Part shown: positions 8,970 to 19,093 of the stretch, one piece after another
How the letters are laid out: each line of letters begins with the position of its first letter
How positions within the stretch are numbered: the first letter of the stretch is position 1
NCBI RefSeq assembly: GCF_019219095.1
Contig: NZ_JAHUWH010000006.1
Location: 62,001-126,000, forward strand
Direction of reading: 5' to 3'
Source of the DNA: Acidovorax sp. sic0104
Lineage (GTDB): Bacteria > Pseudomonadota > Gammaproteobacteria > Burkholderiales > Burkholderiaceae_C
Length of the DNA stretch: 64,000 nucleotides
Notes under the pieces: generated by a model
What the model saw: only the letters and a program-made list of their open reading frames with translations
Told to the model about the DNA's origin: nothing
Database searches by the model: none
Program-made: the position numbers and the translations under genes

Positions 8970-11267
8970 ATGAAAAAACACATCAATCGCCTGGGCGTGC
9001 GTACCGCATCAGCCGTTGCAGCCATGATTTTTGCTGCCAATGCGGCATGGGCACTGGAGCCTTTCAAGGTGCAGGATATCCGTGTGGAGGGCCTGCAGCG
9101 TGTGGAGCCCGGCACGGTGTTCGCGTCCATGCCGCTGCGCGTGGGCGACGACTACAACGATGAAAAGGGTGCTGCCGCCATCCGCGCGCTGTTCGGGCTG
9201 GGCCTGTTCAAGGACGTGCGCCTGGAGGCCAACGGCAACGTTCTGGTGGTCGTGGTGGAAGAGCGTCCGACCGTGGCGGATGTCGACTTCGCCGGAACGC
9301 GCGAATTCGACAAGGACACGCTCAAGAAGGCCATGCGCGACGTGGGCCTGACCGAGGGACGCCCCTACGACAAGGCGCTGACCGACCGCGCCGAGCAGGA
9401 GCTCAAGCGCCAGTACATCAACAAGAGCCTGTACGGCGCCGAGGTGGTGACCACGGTGACCCCCATCGAGCGCAACCGTGTGAACCTCACGTTCACCGTG
9501 GTTGAGGGCGAGCCCGCCAAGATCAAGGAAGTGCGCATCGTCGGCAACAAGGCGTTCAGCGAGTCCACGCTCAAGGGCCTGTTCGACCAGGACACGGGCG
9601 GCTGGCTCAGCTGGTACACCAAGTCGGACCGCTACTCGCGCGCCAAGCTCAACGCCGACCTGGAGACGCTGCGCTCGTACTACCTGCAGCGCGGCTACCT
9701 GGAGTTCCGCGTGGACTCCACGCAGGTCGCCATTTCGCCGGACAAGCAAGATATCTCCATCATCGTCAACGTGACCGAAGGTGAGCGCTATGTCGTCTCC
9801 GGCGTGAAGCTCGAAGGCAACTACCTTGACCGCGACGACGAGTTCAAGTCGCTCGTCACCATCCGCGCCGGCGAGCCCTACAACGCCGACCAGATCACGG
9901 AGACCACCAAGGCCTTCTCTGAGTATTTCGCGCGTTTCGGTTTTGCGTTCGCGCGCGTCGAGGCCGTGCCGGAGATCGACCGCGAGAACAACCGCGTCGC
10001 CTTCGTGCTGCAGGCTGAACCGTCGCGCCGCGCTTACGTGCGCCGCATCAACGTGAGCGGCAACAACCGCACCCGCGACGAAGTGATCCGCCGCGAATTC
10101 CGCCAGTACGAAGCCTCCTGGTATGACGGCGAGAAAATCCGCCTGTCGCGCGACCGCGTGGACCGTCTGGGCTTTTTCACCGAAGTGAATGTCGAGACCC
10201 AGGAAGTGCCAGGCTCTCCAGACCAGGTGGATCTGGTGATCAACGTGGCCGAAAAGCCCACGGGCTCGCTGCAGATGGGCGTGGGTTTCTCCAGCGCTGA
10301 AAAGGTGTCCCTGTCGTTCGGTATCAAGCAGGAGAACATCTTCGGCTCGGGCAACTACTTGGGGATCGATGTGAACACCAGCAAGTACCGCCGCACGCTG
10401 GTGTTCAGCACCACGGACCCGTACTTCACGAAGGATGGCATCTCTCGCACCTTGGATTTGTACTACCGCACCGACAAACCCTATGAAGATCAGGGCGGTA
10501 ACTACCAGCTCGTGACCACGGGGACCTCCGTGCGCTTTGGCGTGCCGTTCAGCGAGACCGACACCGTGTTCTTCGGCGGTGGCCTGGAGCAAACGAAGAT
10601 CAAGCCCGGCACCAACATTCCTGCCACGTATCTCGCATATGCAGACAAGTTCGGCTCCAGCAGCACATCCATCCCGCTGACCATTGGCTGGTCGCGTGAC
10701 GACCGTGACAGTGCTCTGGCTCCCAACTCGGGCCGCTACCAGCGCCTCAACTCCGAATGGTCGGTGGCAGGTGATGCCCGCTACGTGCGCGCCAACTACC
10801 AGTACCAGCAGTATGTGCCGCTGAACAAGCGCTTCACGCTGGCCTTCAACGGCGAACTGGGGATCGGCAAGGGGATGAACGGCCGGCCGTTCCCCGTGTT
10901 CAAGAACTTCTATTCGGGTGGCCTGGGCTCGGTGCGTGGCTTCGACCAGGGGACCCTGGGGCCGCGTGATGTGACTGGTGCCTCGTTGGGTGGGCCCAAG
11001 AAGGTCACCCTCAATGCGGAGCTGATCGCTCCGTTCCCTGGCGCGGGGAACGACCGGACCCTGCGCGTGTTTACCTTCTTTGACGTTGGTAACGTATACG
11101 GTGAGGACGACAAGGTCACCTTCAGTGACATGCGTGCCTCCGTGGGCCTGGGCCTGAGCTGGATTTCCCCGCTCGGCCCGCTGCGTCTGGCGTTTGCGCA
11201 ACCGGTGCGCAAGTTCGCTGGCGATAGAATCCAGAAACTGCAATTCCAGATCGGAACGTCTTTCTAA
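8970..11267 (+). CDS. bamA: Outer membrane assembly factor BamA
   Basis: Central channel of the BAM complex that inserts beta-barrel proteins into the outer membrane. The product is 765 residues. A signal peptide ends after AWA (residue 28), followed by POTRA repeats (FKVQDIRVEGLQRVEPGTVF starts the first) and a C-terminal barrel. The last residue is Phe (QFQIGTSF), the expected beta-signal. The start at 8970 places the signal peptide correctly. The stop codon overlaps the skp start by one base (TAATG), suggesting coupling. Confidence 0.97.
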   Translation: MKKHINRLGVRTASAVAAMIFAANAAWALEPFKVQDIRVEGLQRVEPGTVFASMPLRVGDDYNDEKGAAAIRALFGLGLFKDVRLEANGNVLVVVVEERPTVADVDFAGTREFDKDTLKKAMRDVGLTEGRPYDKALTDRAEQELKRQYINKSLYGAEVVTTVTPIERNRVNLTFTVVEGEPAKIKEVRIVGNKAFSESTLKGLFDQDTGGWLSWYTKSDRYSRAKLNADLETLRSYYLQRGYLEFRVDSTQVAISPDKQDISIIVNVTEGERYVVSGVKLEGNYLDRDDEFKSLVTIRAGEPYNADQITETTKAFSEYFARFGFAFARVEAVPEIDRENNRVAFVLQAEPSRRAYVRRINVSGNNRTRDEVIRREFRQYEASWYDGEKIRLSRDRVDRLGFFTEVNVETQEVPGSPDQVDLVINVAEKPTGSLQMGVGFSSAEKVSLSFGIKQENIFGSGNYLGIDVNTSKYRRTLVFSTTDPYFTKDGISRTLDLYYRTDKPYEDQGGNYQLVTTGTSVRFGVPFSETDTVFFGGGLEQTKIKPGTNIPATYLAYADKFGSSSTSIPLTIGWSRDDRDSALAPNSGRYQRLNSEWSVAGDARYVRANYQYQQYVPLNKRFTLAFNGELGIGKGMNGRPFPVFKNFYSGGLGSVRGFDQGTLGPRDVTGASLGGPKKVTLNAELIAPFPGAGNDRTLRVFTFFDVGNVYGEDDKVTFSDMRASVGLGLSWISPLGPLRLAFAQPVRKFAGDRIQKLQFQIGTSF

Positions 11268-11791
11268 TGAAATCCTTTTCCCGCCATATCTCCCTGGCCC
11301 TGCTGCTCGGCGCCTTCGCCGCTGCCGCACCTGTGCAAGCGCAAGAGTCTTTCCGTGCCGGTTTCGTCAACACCGACCGCATCTTCCGCGAGGCCAACAC
11401 CGCCAAGGCAGCACAGGCCAAGCTGGAGCAGGAGTTTGCCCGCCGCGAAAAAGAACTGGTGGACATGGGCAACACCCTGAAGACCGCCAGCGAAAAATTC
11501 GAGCGTGAAGCGCCCACCATGGCCGAGAGCCAGCGCACCACGCGCCAGCGCCAGTTGGTGGACCAGGACCGTGACTTCCAGCGCAAGCGCCGCGAGTTCC
11601 AGGAAGACCTGAGCGCCCGCAAGAATGAAGAACTCTCCCAGGTTCTCGAGCGTGCGAACAAGGTGGTCAAGCAGGTTGCTGAAGCTGAAAAGTACGACGT
11701 GATCCTGCAAGAGGCCGTCTACATCAACCCCAAGCACGACATCACCGACAAGGTGATCAAGGCGCTGAATGCCGCTGCCGGCGCCAAGTAA
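11267..11791 (+). CDS. skp: Periplasmic chaperone Skp/OmpH
   Basis: Trimeric periplasmic chaperone that holds unfolded outer-membrane proteins for BamA. The product is 174 residues with a signal peptide cleaved after VQA (residue 25). The mature part is rich in charged helical heptads, as in the Skp tentacles, and includes VNTDRIFREANTAKAAQAKL. It follows bamA with a one-base overlap and precedes lpxD, the conserved order in proteobacteria. Confidence 0.95.
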   Translation: MKSFSRHISLALLLGAFAAAAPVQAQESFRAGFVNTDRIFREANTAKAAQAKLEQEFARREKELVDMGNTLKTASEKFEREAPTMAESQRTTRQRQLVDQDRDFQRKRREFQEDLSARKNEELSQVLERANKVVKQVAEAEKYDVILQEAVYINPKHDITDKVIKALNAAAGAK

Positions 11792-11815
11792 GCCGCTGCG
11801 CAGGATGGGTGGCGC

Positions 11816-12799
11816 GTGAGCTTGCTTCTCGGGCACATAGTCGATGCGCTCGGTGGTTCGCTGGAGGGAGGTGCGGTGGCCGACACCGTCATCACCCGCA
11901 TTGCGCCACTGGAGGTTGCGGGTCCGGGGGATCTCAGTTTCCTGAGCAACCCGCGCTACCAGCAGCAACTGGCCGCCTCCCGGGCGGCCTGTGTCATTGT
12001 GGCGCCCGCGATGCGCGACGTGGCCCAGGCGCGTGGCCCGTGCATCGTCGCGGACAACCCCTACGTGTACTTCGCACGTGCCACGCAGCTGTGGCGGCAG
12101 CACACGGCGCCTGCGGTGCAGGGCGGCGTGCACGCCAGTGCGGTGGTGGACCCCTCCGCGCAGGTGCATCCCACAGCCACCATCGGCCCGCTGTGTGTGG
12201 TGGAGCGCGGGGCCTGCATCGGTGCGGGCACCGTGCTCAAGTCGCGCGTTACCGTGGGCGAGGACTGCCGCATCGGCGAGCGCTGCATCGTGCATGCAGG
12301 TGTGGTGATCGGTGCTGACGGTTTCGGCTTCGCACCCGAGAAGGGGCAGTGGGTCAAGATCGAACAGCTCGGTGCCGTGCGCATTGGCGACGATGTGGAG
12401 ATCGGCGCCAACACCTGCATCGACCGCGGCGCGCTGCAGGACACCGTCATCGAAGACGGCGTGAAGCTCGACAACCTCATCCAGGTGGGGCACAACGTGC
12501 ACATCGGAAAGCACTCGGCGATGGCAGGGTGCGTGGGCGTGGCCGGCAGCGCGACCATCGGGGCGCACTGCACCGTGGGCGGCGGCGCCATCGTTCTCGG
12601 GCACCTCGAGCTGGCCGACAACGTGCACATCTCGGCCGCCACGGTGGTCACGCGGTCCATCCACCAGCCTGGGCAGTACACCGGCATGTTTCCCATCGAC
12701 GACAATGCGCGCTGGGAAAAGAACGCTGCGACACTCAAACAATTGCACAGCTTGCGCGAGCGCATCAAGGCGCTGGAGCAGGCCCTCAAAGCAGCATGA
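11816..12799 (+). CDS. lpxD: UDP-3-O-acylglucosamine N-acyltransferase
   Basis: Third acyl transfer step of lipid A synthesis: adds a hydroxyacyl chain to UDP-3-O-acyl-glucosamine. The product is 327 residues with an N-terminal uridine-binding domain and a left-handed beta-helix built from hexapeptide repeats. The catalytic His is in [12 protein letters not shown]. The start is GTG at 11816, which gives the expected N-terminus [14 protein letters not shown]. Located 24 bp after skp and 16 bp before fabZ. Confidence 0.97.
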   Translation: MSLLLGHIVDALGGSLEGGAVADTVITRIAPLEVAGPGDLSFLSNPRYQQQLAASRAACVIVAPAMRDVAQARGPCIVADNPYVYFARATQLWRQHTAPAVQGGVHASAVVDPSAQVHPTATIGPLCVVERGACIGAGTVLKSRVTVGEDCRIGERCIVHAGVVIGADGFGFAPEKGQWVKIEQLGAVRIGDDVEIGANTCIDRGALQDTVIEDGVKLDNLIQVGHNVHIGKHSAMAGCVGVAGSATIGAHCTVGGGAIVLGHLELADNVHISAATVVTRSIHQPGQYTGMFPIDDNARWEKNAATLKQLHSLRERIKALEQALKAA

Positions 12800-12815
12800 A
12801 CGGAAGAACAACTCG

Positions 12816-13256
12816 ATGATGGATATCCACGCAATTCTCAAGCAACTGCCCCACCGCTACCCCTTCCTGCTGGTGGACAAGGTGGTGGAGCTCGAGAGCA
12901 ACACCCGCATCAAGGCGATCAAGAACGTCACGTTCAACGAGCCTTATTTCGGCGGGCATTTTCCAGGGCGTCCCGTGATGCCCGGCGTGCTGATCCTCGA
13001 GGCCCTGGCGCAAGCTGCGGGCCTGCTGGCCTTCGATGCCATGGGCAAGGTGCCCGATGAGAACAACATCTACTACTTCGTCGGCATTGATGGCGCGCGT
13101 TTCAAGCGCCCGGTGGAGCCGGGCGACCAACTCATCCTGACCATCACCATCGACCGGGTGCGCGGAGGCATCTGGAAGTTCAAGGGCGTCGCCAGCGTGG
13201 GCGACGACGTGGCCTGCGAAGCCGAACTCATGTGCACGATGCGCAGCGTGGGCTGA
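12816..13256 (+). CDS. fabZ: 3-hydroxyacyl-[acyl-carrier-protein] dehydratase FabZ
   Basis: Dehydrates 3-hydroxyacyl-ACP in fatty acid elongation and competes with LpxA and LpxD for the same substrate. The product is 146 residues. The hotdog-fold motifs are [11 protein letters not shown] near residue 14 and the active-site block [20 protein letters not shown], carrying the catalytic His and Glu. Tandem ATG codons at 12816 and 12819 make the exact start ambiguous by one residue. It sits between lpxD and lpxA, as in many proteobacteria. Confidence 0.97.
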   Translation: MMDIHAILKQLPHRYPFLLVDKVVELESNTRIKAIKNVTFNEPYFGGHFPGRPVMPGVLILEALAQAAGLLAFDAMGKVPDENNIYYFVGIDGARFKRPVEPGDQLILTITIDRVRGGIWKFKGVASVGDDVACEAELMCTMRSVG

Positions 13257-13281
13257 GCAGCACCGACGATCTGACCGGACC

Positions 13282-14070
13282 GTGACCAATATCCATCCCA
13301 CCGCCATCGTTGCGGACGGTGCGCGCATCGACCCTTCCACTACGGTCGGACCATATGTGGTGATCGGCCCGCAGGTCGTGATCGGCCCAGGTTGCACCGT
13401 GGGCCCCCACTGCGTGATCGAGGGCCGCACGACCATCGGCAAGGACAACCGCATCTTCCAGTTCGCCTCGCTGGGTGCCGATCCGCAGGACAAGAAATAC
13501 AAGGGCGAGGACACCGAGCTGGTCATCGGCGACCGCAACACGGTGCGCGAGTTCTGCACTTTCAACCGCGGCGTGCCGGGCGCGGGCGGCAAGACCAGCA
13601 TCGGCGACGACAACTGGATCATGGCCTATACCCACATTGCGCACGACTGCCATGTGGGCAACCACACGACCATGGCCAACAACACCACGCTCGCCGGGCA
13701 CGTGCTGATCGGCGACTGGGTGACGGTGGGCGGTCTGACGGGCATCCACCAGTTCGTGAAGATCGGGGCGCACGCCATGATCGGCTTTTCCAGCGCCGTA
13801 TCGCAGGACGTGCCGCCCTTCATGATGGTTGATGGCAACCCGCTGTCCGTGCGGGGCCTGAATGCCGAGGGCCTGCGCCGCCGAGGGTTTTCTGCGGAGC
13901 GCGTGGCTGTGATCAAGCAGATCCACCGGCTCATGTACCGCCAGGGACTCACGCTGGAGGCGGCCCGCGCCGCCATCGCTGACTTGCCGGTAGCGCACCC
14001 CGAGGCCACTGCGGACGTGGCGCTGGTGATGGCTTTCCTGGCCAGCTCCAGCCGCGGCATCGCCCGCTGA
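13282..14070 (+). CDS. lpxA: UDP-N-acetylglucosamine acyltransferase
   Basis: First step of lipid A synthesis: 3-O-acylation of UDP-GlcNAc. The product is 262 residues, the usual length, with hexapeptide repeats of the left-handed beta-helix (for example [15 protein letters not shown]). The catalytic His is in [15 protein letters not shown]. The start is GTG at 13282, which gives the conserved N-terminus [17 protein letters not shown]. It is 11 bp upstream of lpxB. Confidence 0.97.
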   Translation: MTNIHPTAIVADGARIDPSTTVGPYVVIGPQVVIGPGCTVGPHCVIEGRTTIGKDNRIFQFASLGADPQDKKYKGEDTELVIGDRNTVREFCTFNRGVPGAGGKTSIGDDNWIMAYTHIAHDCHVGNHTTMANNTTLAGHVLIGDWVTVGGLTGIHQFVKIGAHAMIGFSSAVSQDVPPFMMVDGNPLSVRGLNAEGLRRRGFSAERVAVIKQIHRLMYRQGLTLEAARAAIADLPVAHPEATADVALVMAFLASSSRGIAR

Positions 14071-14080
14071 GGTTCGCAGC

Positions 14081-15244
14081 ATGAACGCATCCCCCCGCAT
14101 CGCCATGGTGGCGGGCGAGACATCGGGCGATCTGCTGGCAGGGCTCCTGCTCGACGGCATGCAGGCCCACTGGCCCGCTTTGCAGTCCTTCGGCATCGGC
14201 GGCCCGCAGATGGCGCGCCGGGGTTTCCAGGCCCGGTGGCCCAGCGACAAATTGGCCGTGCACGGCTACAGCATCGAGGTGCTGCGCCGCCTGCGCGAGC
14301 TGCTTGCCATCCGCAAGGCGCTGCGGCAAGACCTGCTCACAAGCCGCCCCGACGTCTTCATTGGTGTAGACGCGCCCGATTTCAACCTCGGGCTTGAGGC
14401 CGACCTGCGCGCTGCGGGCATCAAGACCGTGCACTTCGTCTGCCCCTCCATCTGGGCCTGGCGTGCGGACCGGGTCGAGAAGATCCGCCGCAGCGCGGAC
14501 CATGTGCTGTGCATCTTCCCGTTCGAGCCCGAGTTGCTTGCGCGGCACGGCATCGAGGCGACTTATGTGGGCCACCCCCTCGCCGGCGTGATCCCCATGG
14601 TCCCCGACCGCGCGGCGGCCAGGGCGCAACTGGGCCTGCACGGGTCGGATGAGGTCCTGGCCATCCTGCCGGGCAGCCGTTCGTCGGAAATCCAATACAT
14701 CGCCAAGCCCTTTTTCGAGGCTGCAGCGCTTGTCCGGCAAGCGCGACCAGCTATCAAATTGGTAGTGCCAGCGGTTCCCTCGCTCCAGGGGCGGATCGCG
14801 CAGGCCGCTCAAGCCTGCGGCTTGCAGGACGTGGTGCAGATCGTTTCGGGCCAGTCGCACGCGGTGCTGGCCGCGTGCGATGCGACCTTGATTGCCAGTG
14901 GCACGGCCACGCTCGAAGCCGCGCTCTTCAAGCGGCCCATGGTGATCGCTTACCACATGCAGCCCCTGAGCTGGTGGCTCATGCGCCGCAAGCAGTTGCA
15001 ACCCTGGGTCGGGCTGCCCAACATCCTGTGCGGCGAGTTCGTGGTGCCCGAGCTGATCCAGGACGCCGCCACGCCGCAGGCTTTGTGCGCTGCCACGCTG
15101 GATTGGCTGGACGCGCGCAGGCACAATCCGTCCAGGATCAGCGCGCTGGAGCAGCGCTTCACGGCGCTGCACGAAAGCCTGCTCCGCAACACTCCCCAAC
15201 TGGCAGCCGATGCGATCCAGAAAATCCTCGCACCCGCAACCTGA
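14081..15244 (+). CDS. lpxB: Lipid-A-disaccharide synthase
   Basis: Glycosyltransferase (GT19) that joins two acylated glucosamines into the lipid A disaccharide. The product is 387 residues. Visible motifs are [12 protein letters not shown] at the N-terminus, [23 protein letters not shown] and [10 protein letters not shown]. Residues about 213-229 are encoded by a reverse-oriented copy of the dispersed repeat (14719-14767), yet they align with the E. coli protein, as I recall it, without an insertion. The 3' end overlaps rnhB by 35 bp. Confidence 0.96.
   Translation: MNASPRIAMVAGETSGDLLAGLLLDGMQAHWPALQSFGIGGPQMARRGFQARWPSDKLAVHGYSIEVLRRLRELLAIRKALRQDLLTSRPDVFIGVDAPDFNLGLEADLRAAGIKTVHFVCPSIWAWRADRVEKIRRSADHVLCIFPFEPELLARHGIEATYVGHPLAGVIPMVPDRAAARAQLGLHGSDEVLAILPGSRSSEIQYIAKPFFEAAALVRQARPAIKLVVPAVPSLQGRIAQAAQACGLQDVVQIVSGQSHAVLAACDATLIASGTATLEAALFKRPMVIAYHMQPLSWWLMRRKQLQPWVGLPNILCGEFVVPELIQDAATPQALCAATLDWLDARRHNPSRISALEQRFTALHESLLRNTPQLAADAIQKILAPAT
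14719..14767 (-). repeat. Dispersed repeat copy H, inside lpxB
   Basis: On the minus strand it reads CACTACCAATTTGATAGC, then TGGTCGCGCTTGCCGGAC, then AAGCGCTGCAGCC. The core CGCTTGCnGGACnnGCG is shared at the same offset with the dxr copy. It contains the self-complementary pair CGCTTG/CAAGCG. Confidence 0.7.
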
Positions 15245-15836
15245 ACAAGCCAGCCTGCCTTGGCATCCCCCTGGCCTTCTGGCGGGGGTGGATGAGGCCG
15301 GCCGCGGGCCGCTCGCAGGTCCCGTGGTGGCGGCGGCGGTCATCCTGGATGACCTGCATCCGATAGAAGGCCTGGCGGACTCCAAGACCCTGACCGCAGC
15401 CCGGCGCGAGAAGCTCTATGACGAGATCCGCGCCAAGGCGCTGTGCTGCTCGATCGCCGAGGCGAGCGTGGAGGAGATCGACAGCCTGAACATCCTGCAG
15501 GCCACCCTGCTGGCGATGCGGCGCGCCGTGATCGGCCTGCGGCTCAAGCCCGTGCGGGTGCTGGTGGACGGCAACCGCTTGCCGCTGCTGGACGTACCGG
15601 CCGAGGCCATCGTCAAGGGCGATGCACTGGTGCAGGCCATCTCGGCTGCGTCCATCCTGGCCAAGGTGCACCGTGACCGATGGTGCGCACAGATCGATCA
15701 GGACTTCCCGCACTACGGCTTTGCCGGCCACAAAGGCTACGGCACGGCCGTTCACATGGCGGCGCTGCGCGAGCACGGCGCCTGCATCCACCACCGGCGG
15801 TCGTTCGCCCCGGTGGCCCAAACCCTGTTTCTGTGA
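15210..15836 (+). CDS. rnhB: Ribonuclease HII
   Basis: Removes ribonucleotides misincorporated in DNA and RNA from RNA-DNA hybrids. The product is 208 residues. The motif [16 protein letters not shown] holds two catalytic acidic residues, [10 protein letters not shown] follows, and the C-terminal patch has HKGYGTAVH. The only start that keeps the catalytic motif is the ATG at 15210, inside the end of lpxB, giving a 35-bp overlap in another frame. This predicts translational coupling with lpxB. Confidence 0.95.
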   Translation: MRSRKSSHPQPEQASLPWHPPGLLAGVDEAGRGPLAGPVVAAAVILDDLHPIEGLADSKTLTAARREKLYDEIRAKALCCSIAEASVEEIDSLNILQATLLAMRRAVIGLRLKPVRVLVDGNRLPLLDVPAEAIVKGDALVQAISAASILAKVHRDRWCAQIDQDFPHYGFAGHKGYGTAVHMAALREHGACIHHRRSFAPVAQTLFL

Positions 15837-15874
15837 GCCTTGGCGGGTGGCCCGCCCTGGTGACCCCACTGCCG

Positions 15875-16648
15875 ATGACATCCCCTTCCGTCACCACCAT
15901 CCATTCGCGCGACAACGCTTTCGTCAAGGATCTGCGCCGTCTGGCGCAGGACAGCACGGCCTACCGCAAGCAGGGCAGGGTGTGGCTGGAGGGCGACCAC
16001 CTGTGCCGCGCTGCCGTAGAGCGGCGCCAACGGCCGGCCATCGCGGTTTTTTCAGAGTCTTTTTGGCCGCTGGCACAGGTCGAATGGGCGCAGGTAGCTC
16101 CTAAAATCATAGTGATCTCGGATGCCTTGTTTGCCGAGATCAGCGGGCTGGAGTCCCCTGCGCGCATGGGTTTCGTCATCGATCTGGCGGTGCCTGCCGG
16201 GTTGCAGGCCGATGCCGCGACGGTGGTTCTGGACCGCGTGCAGGACGCGGGCAACGTGGGCTCCATCCTGCGCAGTGCATCGGCCTTCGGGTTTCGCCAG
16301 GTGGTGGCCGTCAAGGGCAGTGCCGCGCTGTGGTCCCCCAAGGTGCTGCGCGCCGGCATGGGGGCGCACTTCGCGCTCGATCTGATCGAGGGCGTGGAGC
16401 ATGCAGAGCTGGATGCTCTGCAGGTGCCCCTGCTCGTCACCAGCTCCCATGCGGGCGACTGGCTGCACCGTGCCGCCTTGCCCTGGCCGTGCGCCTGGGT
16501 GCTGGGGCACGAAGGGCAGGGCGTGTCGCCAGTGCTGGAGGCGCGTTCTGCAATGCGCATCCGGATCGCCCAGCCGGGCGGCGAAGAGTCGCTGAACGTA
16601 GGCGCCGCCGCCGCCATCTGCCTGCACGCGAGCGGCGCTGCGCGCTGA
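15875..16648 (+). CDS. TrmH/SpoU family RNA methyltransferase
   Basis: Predicted SAM-dependent 2'-O-methyltransferase of the SPOUT class acting on rRNA or tRNA. The product is 257 residues from the ATG at 15875. An in-frame GTG at 15833 overlapping the rnhB stop is an alternative. The N-terminal substrate-binding part is followed by the knotted domain with VLDRVQDAGNVGSILRSA, VLGHEGQGVS and the C-terminal EESLNVGAAAAICL, the three SpoU motifs. The target nucleotide cannot be told from sequence alone. A repeat copy encodes residues about 64-80. Confidence 0.92.
   Translation: MTSPSVTTIHSRDNAFVKDLRRLAQDSTAYRKQGRVWLEGDHLCRAAVERRQRPAIAVFSESFWPLAQVEWAQVAPKIIVISDALFAEISGLESPARMGFVIDLAVPAGLQADAATVVLDRVQDAGNVGSILRSASAFGFRQVVAVKGSAALWSPKVLRAGMGAHFALDLIEGVEHAELDALQVPLLVTSSHAGDWLHRAALPWPCAWVLGHEGQGVSPVLEARSAMRIRIAQPGGEESLNVGAAAAICLHASGAAR
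16065..16114 (-). repeat. Dispersed repeat copy G, inside the trmH-type gene
   Basis: A full 50-bp copy in reverse orientation. On the minus strand it reads CACTATGATTTTAGGAGC, then TACCTGCGCCCATTCGAC, then CTGTGCCAGCGGCC. It has the same two-block length (18 + 32 bp) as the intergenic copy at 32349-32398. Confidence 0.65.
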
Positions 16649-16782
16649 GCCGCGGGGGGCTGCGGCCATCCCCACGGTTTGCCGCCTCTCGTGTGGCAGC
16701 GGTGTCGGCTCGACCGCGCGCCACGCCCCGCCAGCGATGGGGGTGGCGATGGCGGGCAAGGCCGGCAAGGCGCCCCCAAAGC

Positions 16783-17598
16783 TTACTGGTTGCGCAGGAA
16801 CTGCCGCACGAAATCGTCCTGGTTGGGGGCGTCCTTCTCCGTGCTGAACACCACCTGCGAGCCCTCGACGCGGATCTTGAGCTCCGGGGCGAATCTGCAC
16901 TGCACCTGCCCCAGGCTTGAAGCCTTGGCCTTGAAGGCGGGGGTGTTGCTGCACATCGATTCGAGCTGGGAAGCGACCACGCCGCAGAAGCTGCCGATGC
17001 TCAAGGTCTGCAATTTTTCGTCGTCGATCGAGGCCCAGTCCACCGTGGTTTTCACGGGTACGCCACAGGCGGCGCTGGCCTCCTGGTCTGTCTTGGTCAG
17101 GTCCGCCTGAACGCCTGCCAGGCGCTTGTTGCGGTCAAAGCGGGCGAGTTTGTCCTGCAGGCCCTGCTTTTGCTGGCGCTCAAAGCTCGTCTGCAGGTCC
17201 GCCACCTTGAACGACTTGGTCTTTTCCTCATGAAATGCCAGAGGCACGCCGTCCCGCTTGCCCGGGAGGTACACCACATACTGGTCGCCGCCGCGATAGG
17301 GTTGATGGTTCTTGTGCAGCAGGCCGTAGTTGCGGCCGTCGATGCGTGTGGAGTAGACCTCGCGCCCCGCGCCTTGCTGCTCCAGGTTGCTCAGGAACAC
17401 GACCTTGTCGATGGGGTCGTTGATGCCGCTGACCCGCACCAGCGCCTGCTTGCCGTCGGCGCTGGGTGCCAGCACGACCTCCACCCCCTGCGGCGCGACA
17501 AAGACCTGCGGATACTTGGCGAGTTCCAGCGCGTGCGCCGACAGGGTGAAGCCTGCGCAAGCCGCCAGGGCTGCAATGGGGCGAACAAGTGAAAACAT
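16783..17598 (-). CDS. Hypothetical secreted protein with four cysteines
   Basis: Not recognised. The product is 271 residues. It has an N-terminal signal peptide (MFSLVRPIAALAACAGF then SAHA), so it is probably periplasmic. The middle is rich in Lys, Gln and Asp and may be helical (TSFERQQKQGLQDKLARFD). Four Cys residues in the mature part (SAACGV, GSFCGV, SMCSN, VQCRF) could form two disulfides. It stands alone on the minus strand between the trmH-type gene and carA. AAGAGAGG precedes the ATG at 17598 as a ribosome-binding site. No function is proposed. Confidence 0.8.
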   Translation of the reverse strand: MFSLVRPIAALAACAGFTLSAHALELAKYPQVFVAPQGVEVVLAPSADGKQALVRVSGINDPIDKVVFLSNLEQQGAGREVYSTRIDGRNYGLLHKNHQPYRGGDQYVVYLPGKRDGVPLAFHEEKTKSFKVADLQTSFERQQKQGLQDKLARFDRNKRLAGVQADLTKTDQEASAACGVPVKTTVDWASIDDEKLQTLSIGSFCGVVASQLESMCSNTPAFKAKASSLGQVQCRFAPELKIRVEGSQVVFSTEKDAPNQDDFVRQFLRNQ

Positions 17599-17733
17599 GA
17601 AGTCGAGCCTCTCTTGAGAAGAAACAAAAATCCGGCGGTTTCGACCGGGGTGCGCGCGCAGTCTATGGGCCGGGTGATGACTGGAAATGGTTGGAACACT
17701 TCCTTACGTAACAAGGTTATGCAAGGCGTGCAT

Positions 17734-17764
17734 TTGCCGGAGCCAGACTGGTGAAGGGTATAAT
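17734..17764 (+). promoter_or_regulatory. carA promoter
   Basis: A perfect -10 box TATAAT lies at 17759-17764, with a -35-like TTGCCG at 17734-17739, 19 bp upstream. The predicted transcript starts near 17771 and has a leader of about 130 nt before carA. The rest of the 305-bp gap 17599-17903 holds the minus-strand leader of the secreted-protein gene and no further gene. Confidence 0.7.
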
Positions 17765-17903
17765 CGGGAGCTTTTCTCGCAACAGCGTCGCCCGATCGCA
17801 CCCAAAGCAACAATCCATCTGAGAGCAGCCACCAGCACTGCGTACGTTTGCGTGTACGAGTGGCCTGCAGGCGCCGGGCGACCGTAACCATCCGGAGAAC
17901 CCA

Positions 17904-19076
17904 GTGCTTTTGTCTCTCAAGGGAAACTTCCCGCCCGCCATCCTGGCGCTCGCAGACGGCACGGTCTTTATCGGCAACTCGATCGGTGCCACCGGCACCA
18001 CCGTCGGTGAGGTGGTGTTCAACACCGCCATCACCGGTTACCAGGAAATCCTCACCGACCCCAGCTATTGCCAGCAGATCGTGACACTCACGTATCCGCA
18101 CATCGGCAACTACGGCGTCAATGGCGAGGATATCGAAGCCGACAAGGTCCATGCCGCGGGCCTGATCATCAAGGACCTGCCGCTCCTGGCCAGCAATTTC
18201 CGCCAGTCGGAAACCCTGTCGCAATACCTCGTGCGCGAGAACACGGTGGCCATTGCCAATATCGACACCCGCAAGCTCACGCGCCTGCTGCGCAGCAAGG
18301 GCGCGCAGAACGGTGCCATCGTCGGCCTGCCTGCAGGCCAGGCCGTCACGCCGGCGCTGATCGATGAAGCCATTGCCAAGGCCAAGGCCGCTCCCCACAT
18401 GGCCGGGTTGGACCTGGCCAAGGTGGTGTCCACTCCATCGCGCTACGAATGGACCCAGACCGAGTGGAAACTCGGCTCCGGCTATGGAGAGCTCGCCCAA
18501 CCCCGGTTCCATGTGGTGGCCTACGACTTCGGCGTGAAGAAGAACATCCTGCGCATGCTGGCCGAGCGCGGCTGCAAGGTCACCGTGGTGCCCGCCAAGA
18601 CGCCTGCCGCCGATGTGCTGGCTCTGAAGCCCGACGGCGTGTTCCTGTCCAATGGCCCCGGCGATCCAGAGCCTTGCGACTACGCCATTGCGGCCACCCG
18701 CACCATCGTGGACAGCGGCGTGCCCACCTTCGGCATCTGCCTGGGCCACCAGATCATGGCGCTGGCCGCAGGGGCCAAGACCTTCAAGATGACGAACAGC
18801 CACCACGGCGCGAACCATCCCGTGAAGGACCTGGACACCGGCCGCGTGAGCATCACCAGCCAGAACCATGGCTTTGCTGTGGACATGCAGTCGCTGCCCT
18901 CCAACCTGCGCGCCACGCACGTCAGCCTGTTCGACGGCACGCTGCAGGGCCTGGCGCACAAGGACAAGCCGGCCTTCTGCTTCCAGGGCCACCCAGAGGC
19001 ATCGCCCGGTCCGCACGACATCGCCTACCTGTTCGACCGCTTCACCGACGCCATGCGCGCGGCCAAGGCGGACTGA
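17904..19076 (+). CDS. carA: Carbamoyl-phosphate synthase small subunit
   Basis: Glutamine amidotransferase subunit that supplies ammonia to CarB for arginine and pyrimidine synthesis. The product is 390 residues. The nucleophile Cys279 is in [12 protein letters not shown], with the His and Glu of the triad in [11 protein letters not shown]. The N-terminal half has [17 protein letters not shown]. The start is GTG at 17904, preceded by CGGAGAA. It is followed by an unknown 140-residue gene before carB. Confidence 0.97.
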   Translation: MLLSLKGNFPPAILALADGTVFIGNSIGATGTTVGEVVFNTAITGYQEILTDPSYCQQIVTLTYPHIGNYGVNGEDIEADKVHAAGLIIKDLPLLASNFRQSETLSQYLVRENTVAIANIDTRKLTRLLRSKGAQNGAIVGLPAGQAVTPALIDEAIAKAKAAPHMAGLDLAKVVSTPSRYEWTQTEWKLGSGYGELAQPRFHVVAYDFGVKKNILRMLAERGCKVTVVPAKTPAADVLALKPDGVFLSNGPGDPEPCDYAIAATRTIVDSGVPTFGICLGHQIMALAAGAKTFKMTNSHHGANHPVKDLDTGRVSITSQNHGFAVDMQSLPSNLRATHVSLFDGTLQGLAHKDKPAFCFQGHPEASPGPHDIAYLFDRFTDAMRAAKAD

Positions 19077-19093
19077 ACGTACGCAAGAGCGCC

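Noticed and set aside
9009..11330. Long open frame antisense to bamA
   Set aside because: Same G+C artefact; the sense gene is certain.
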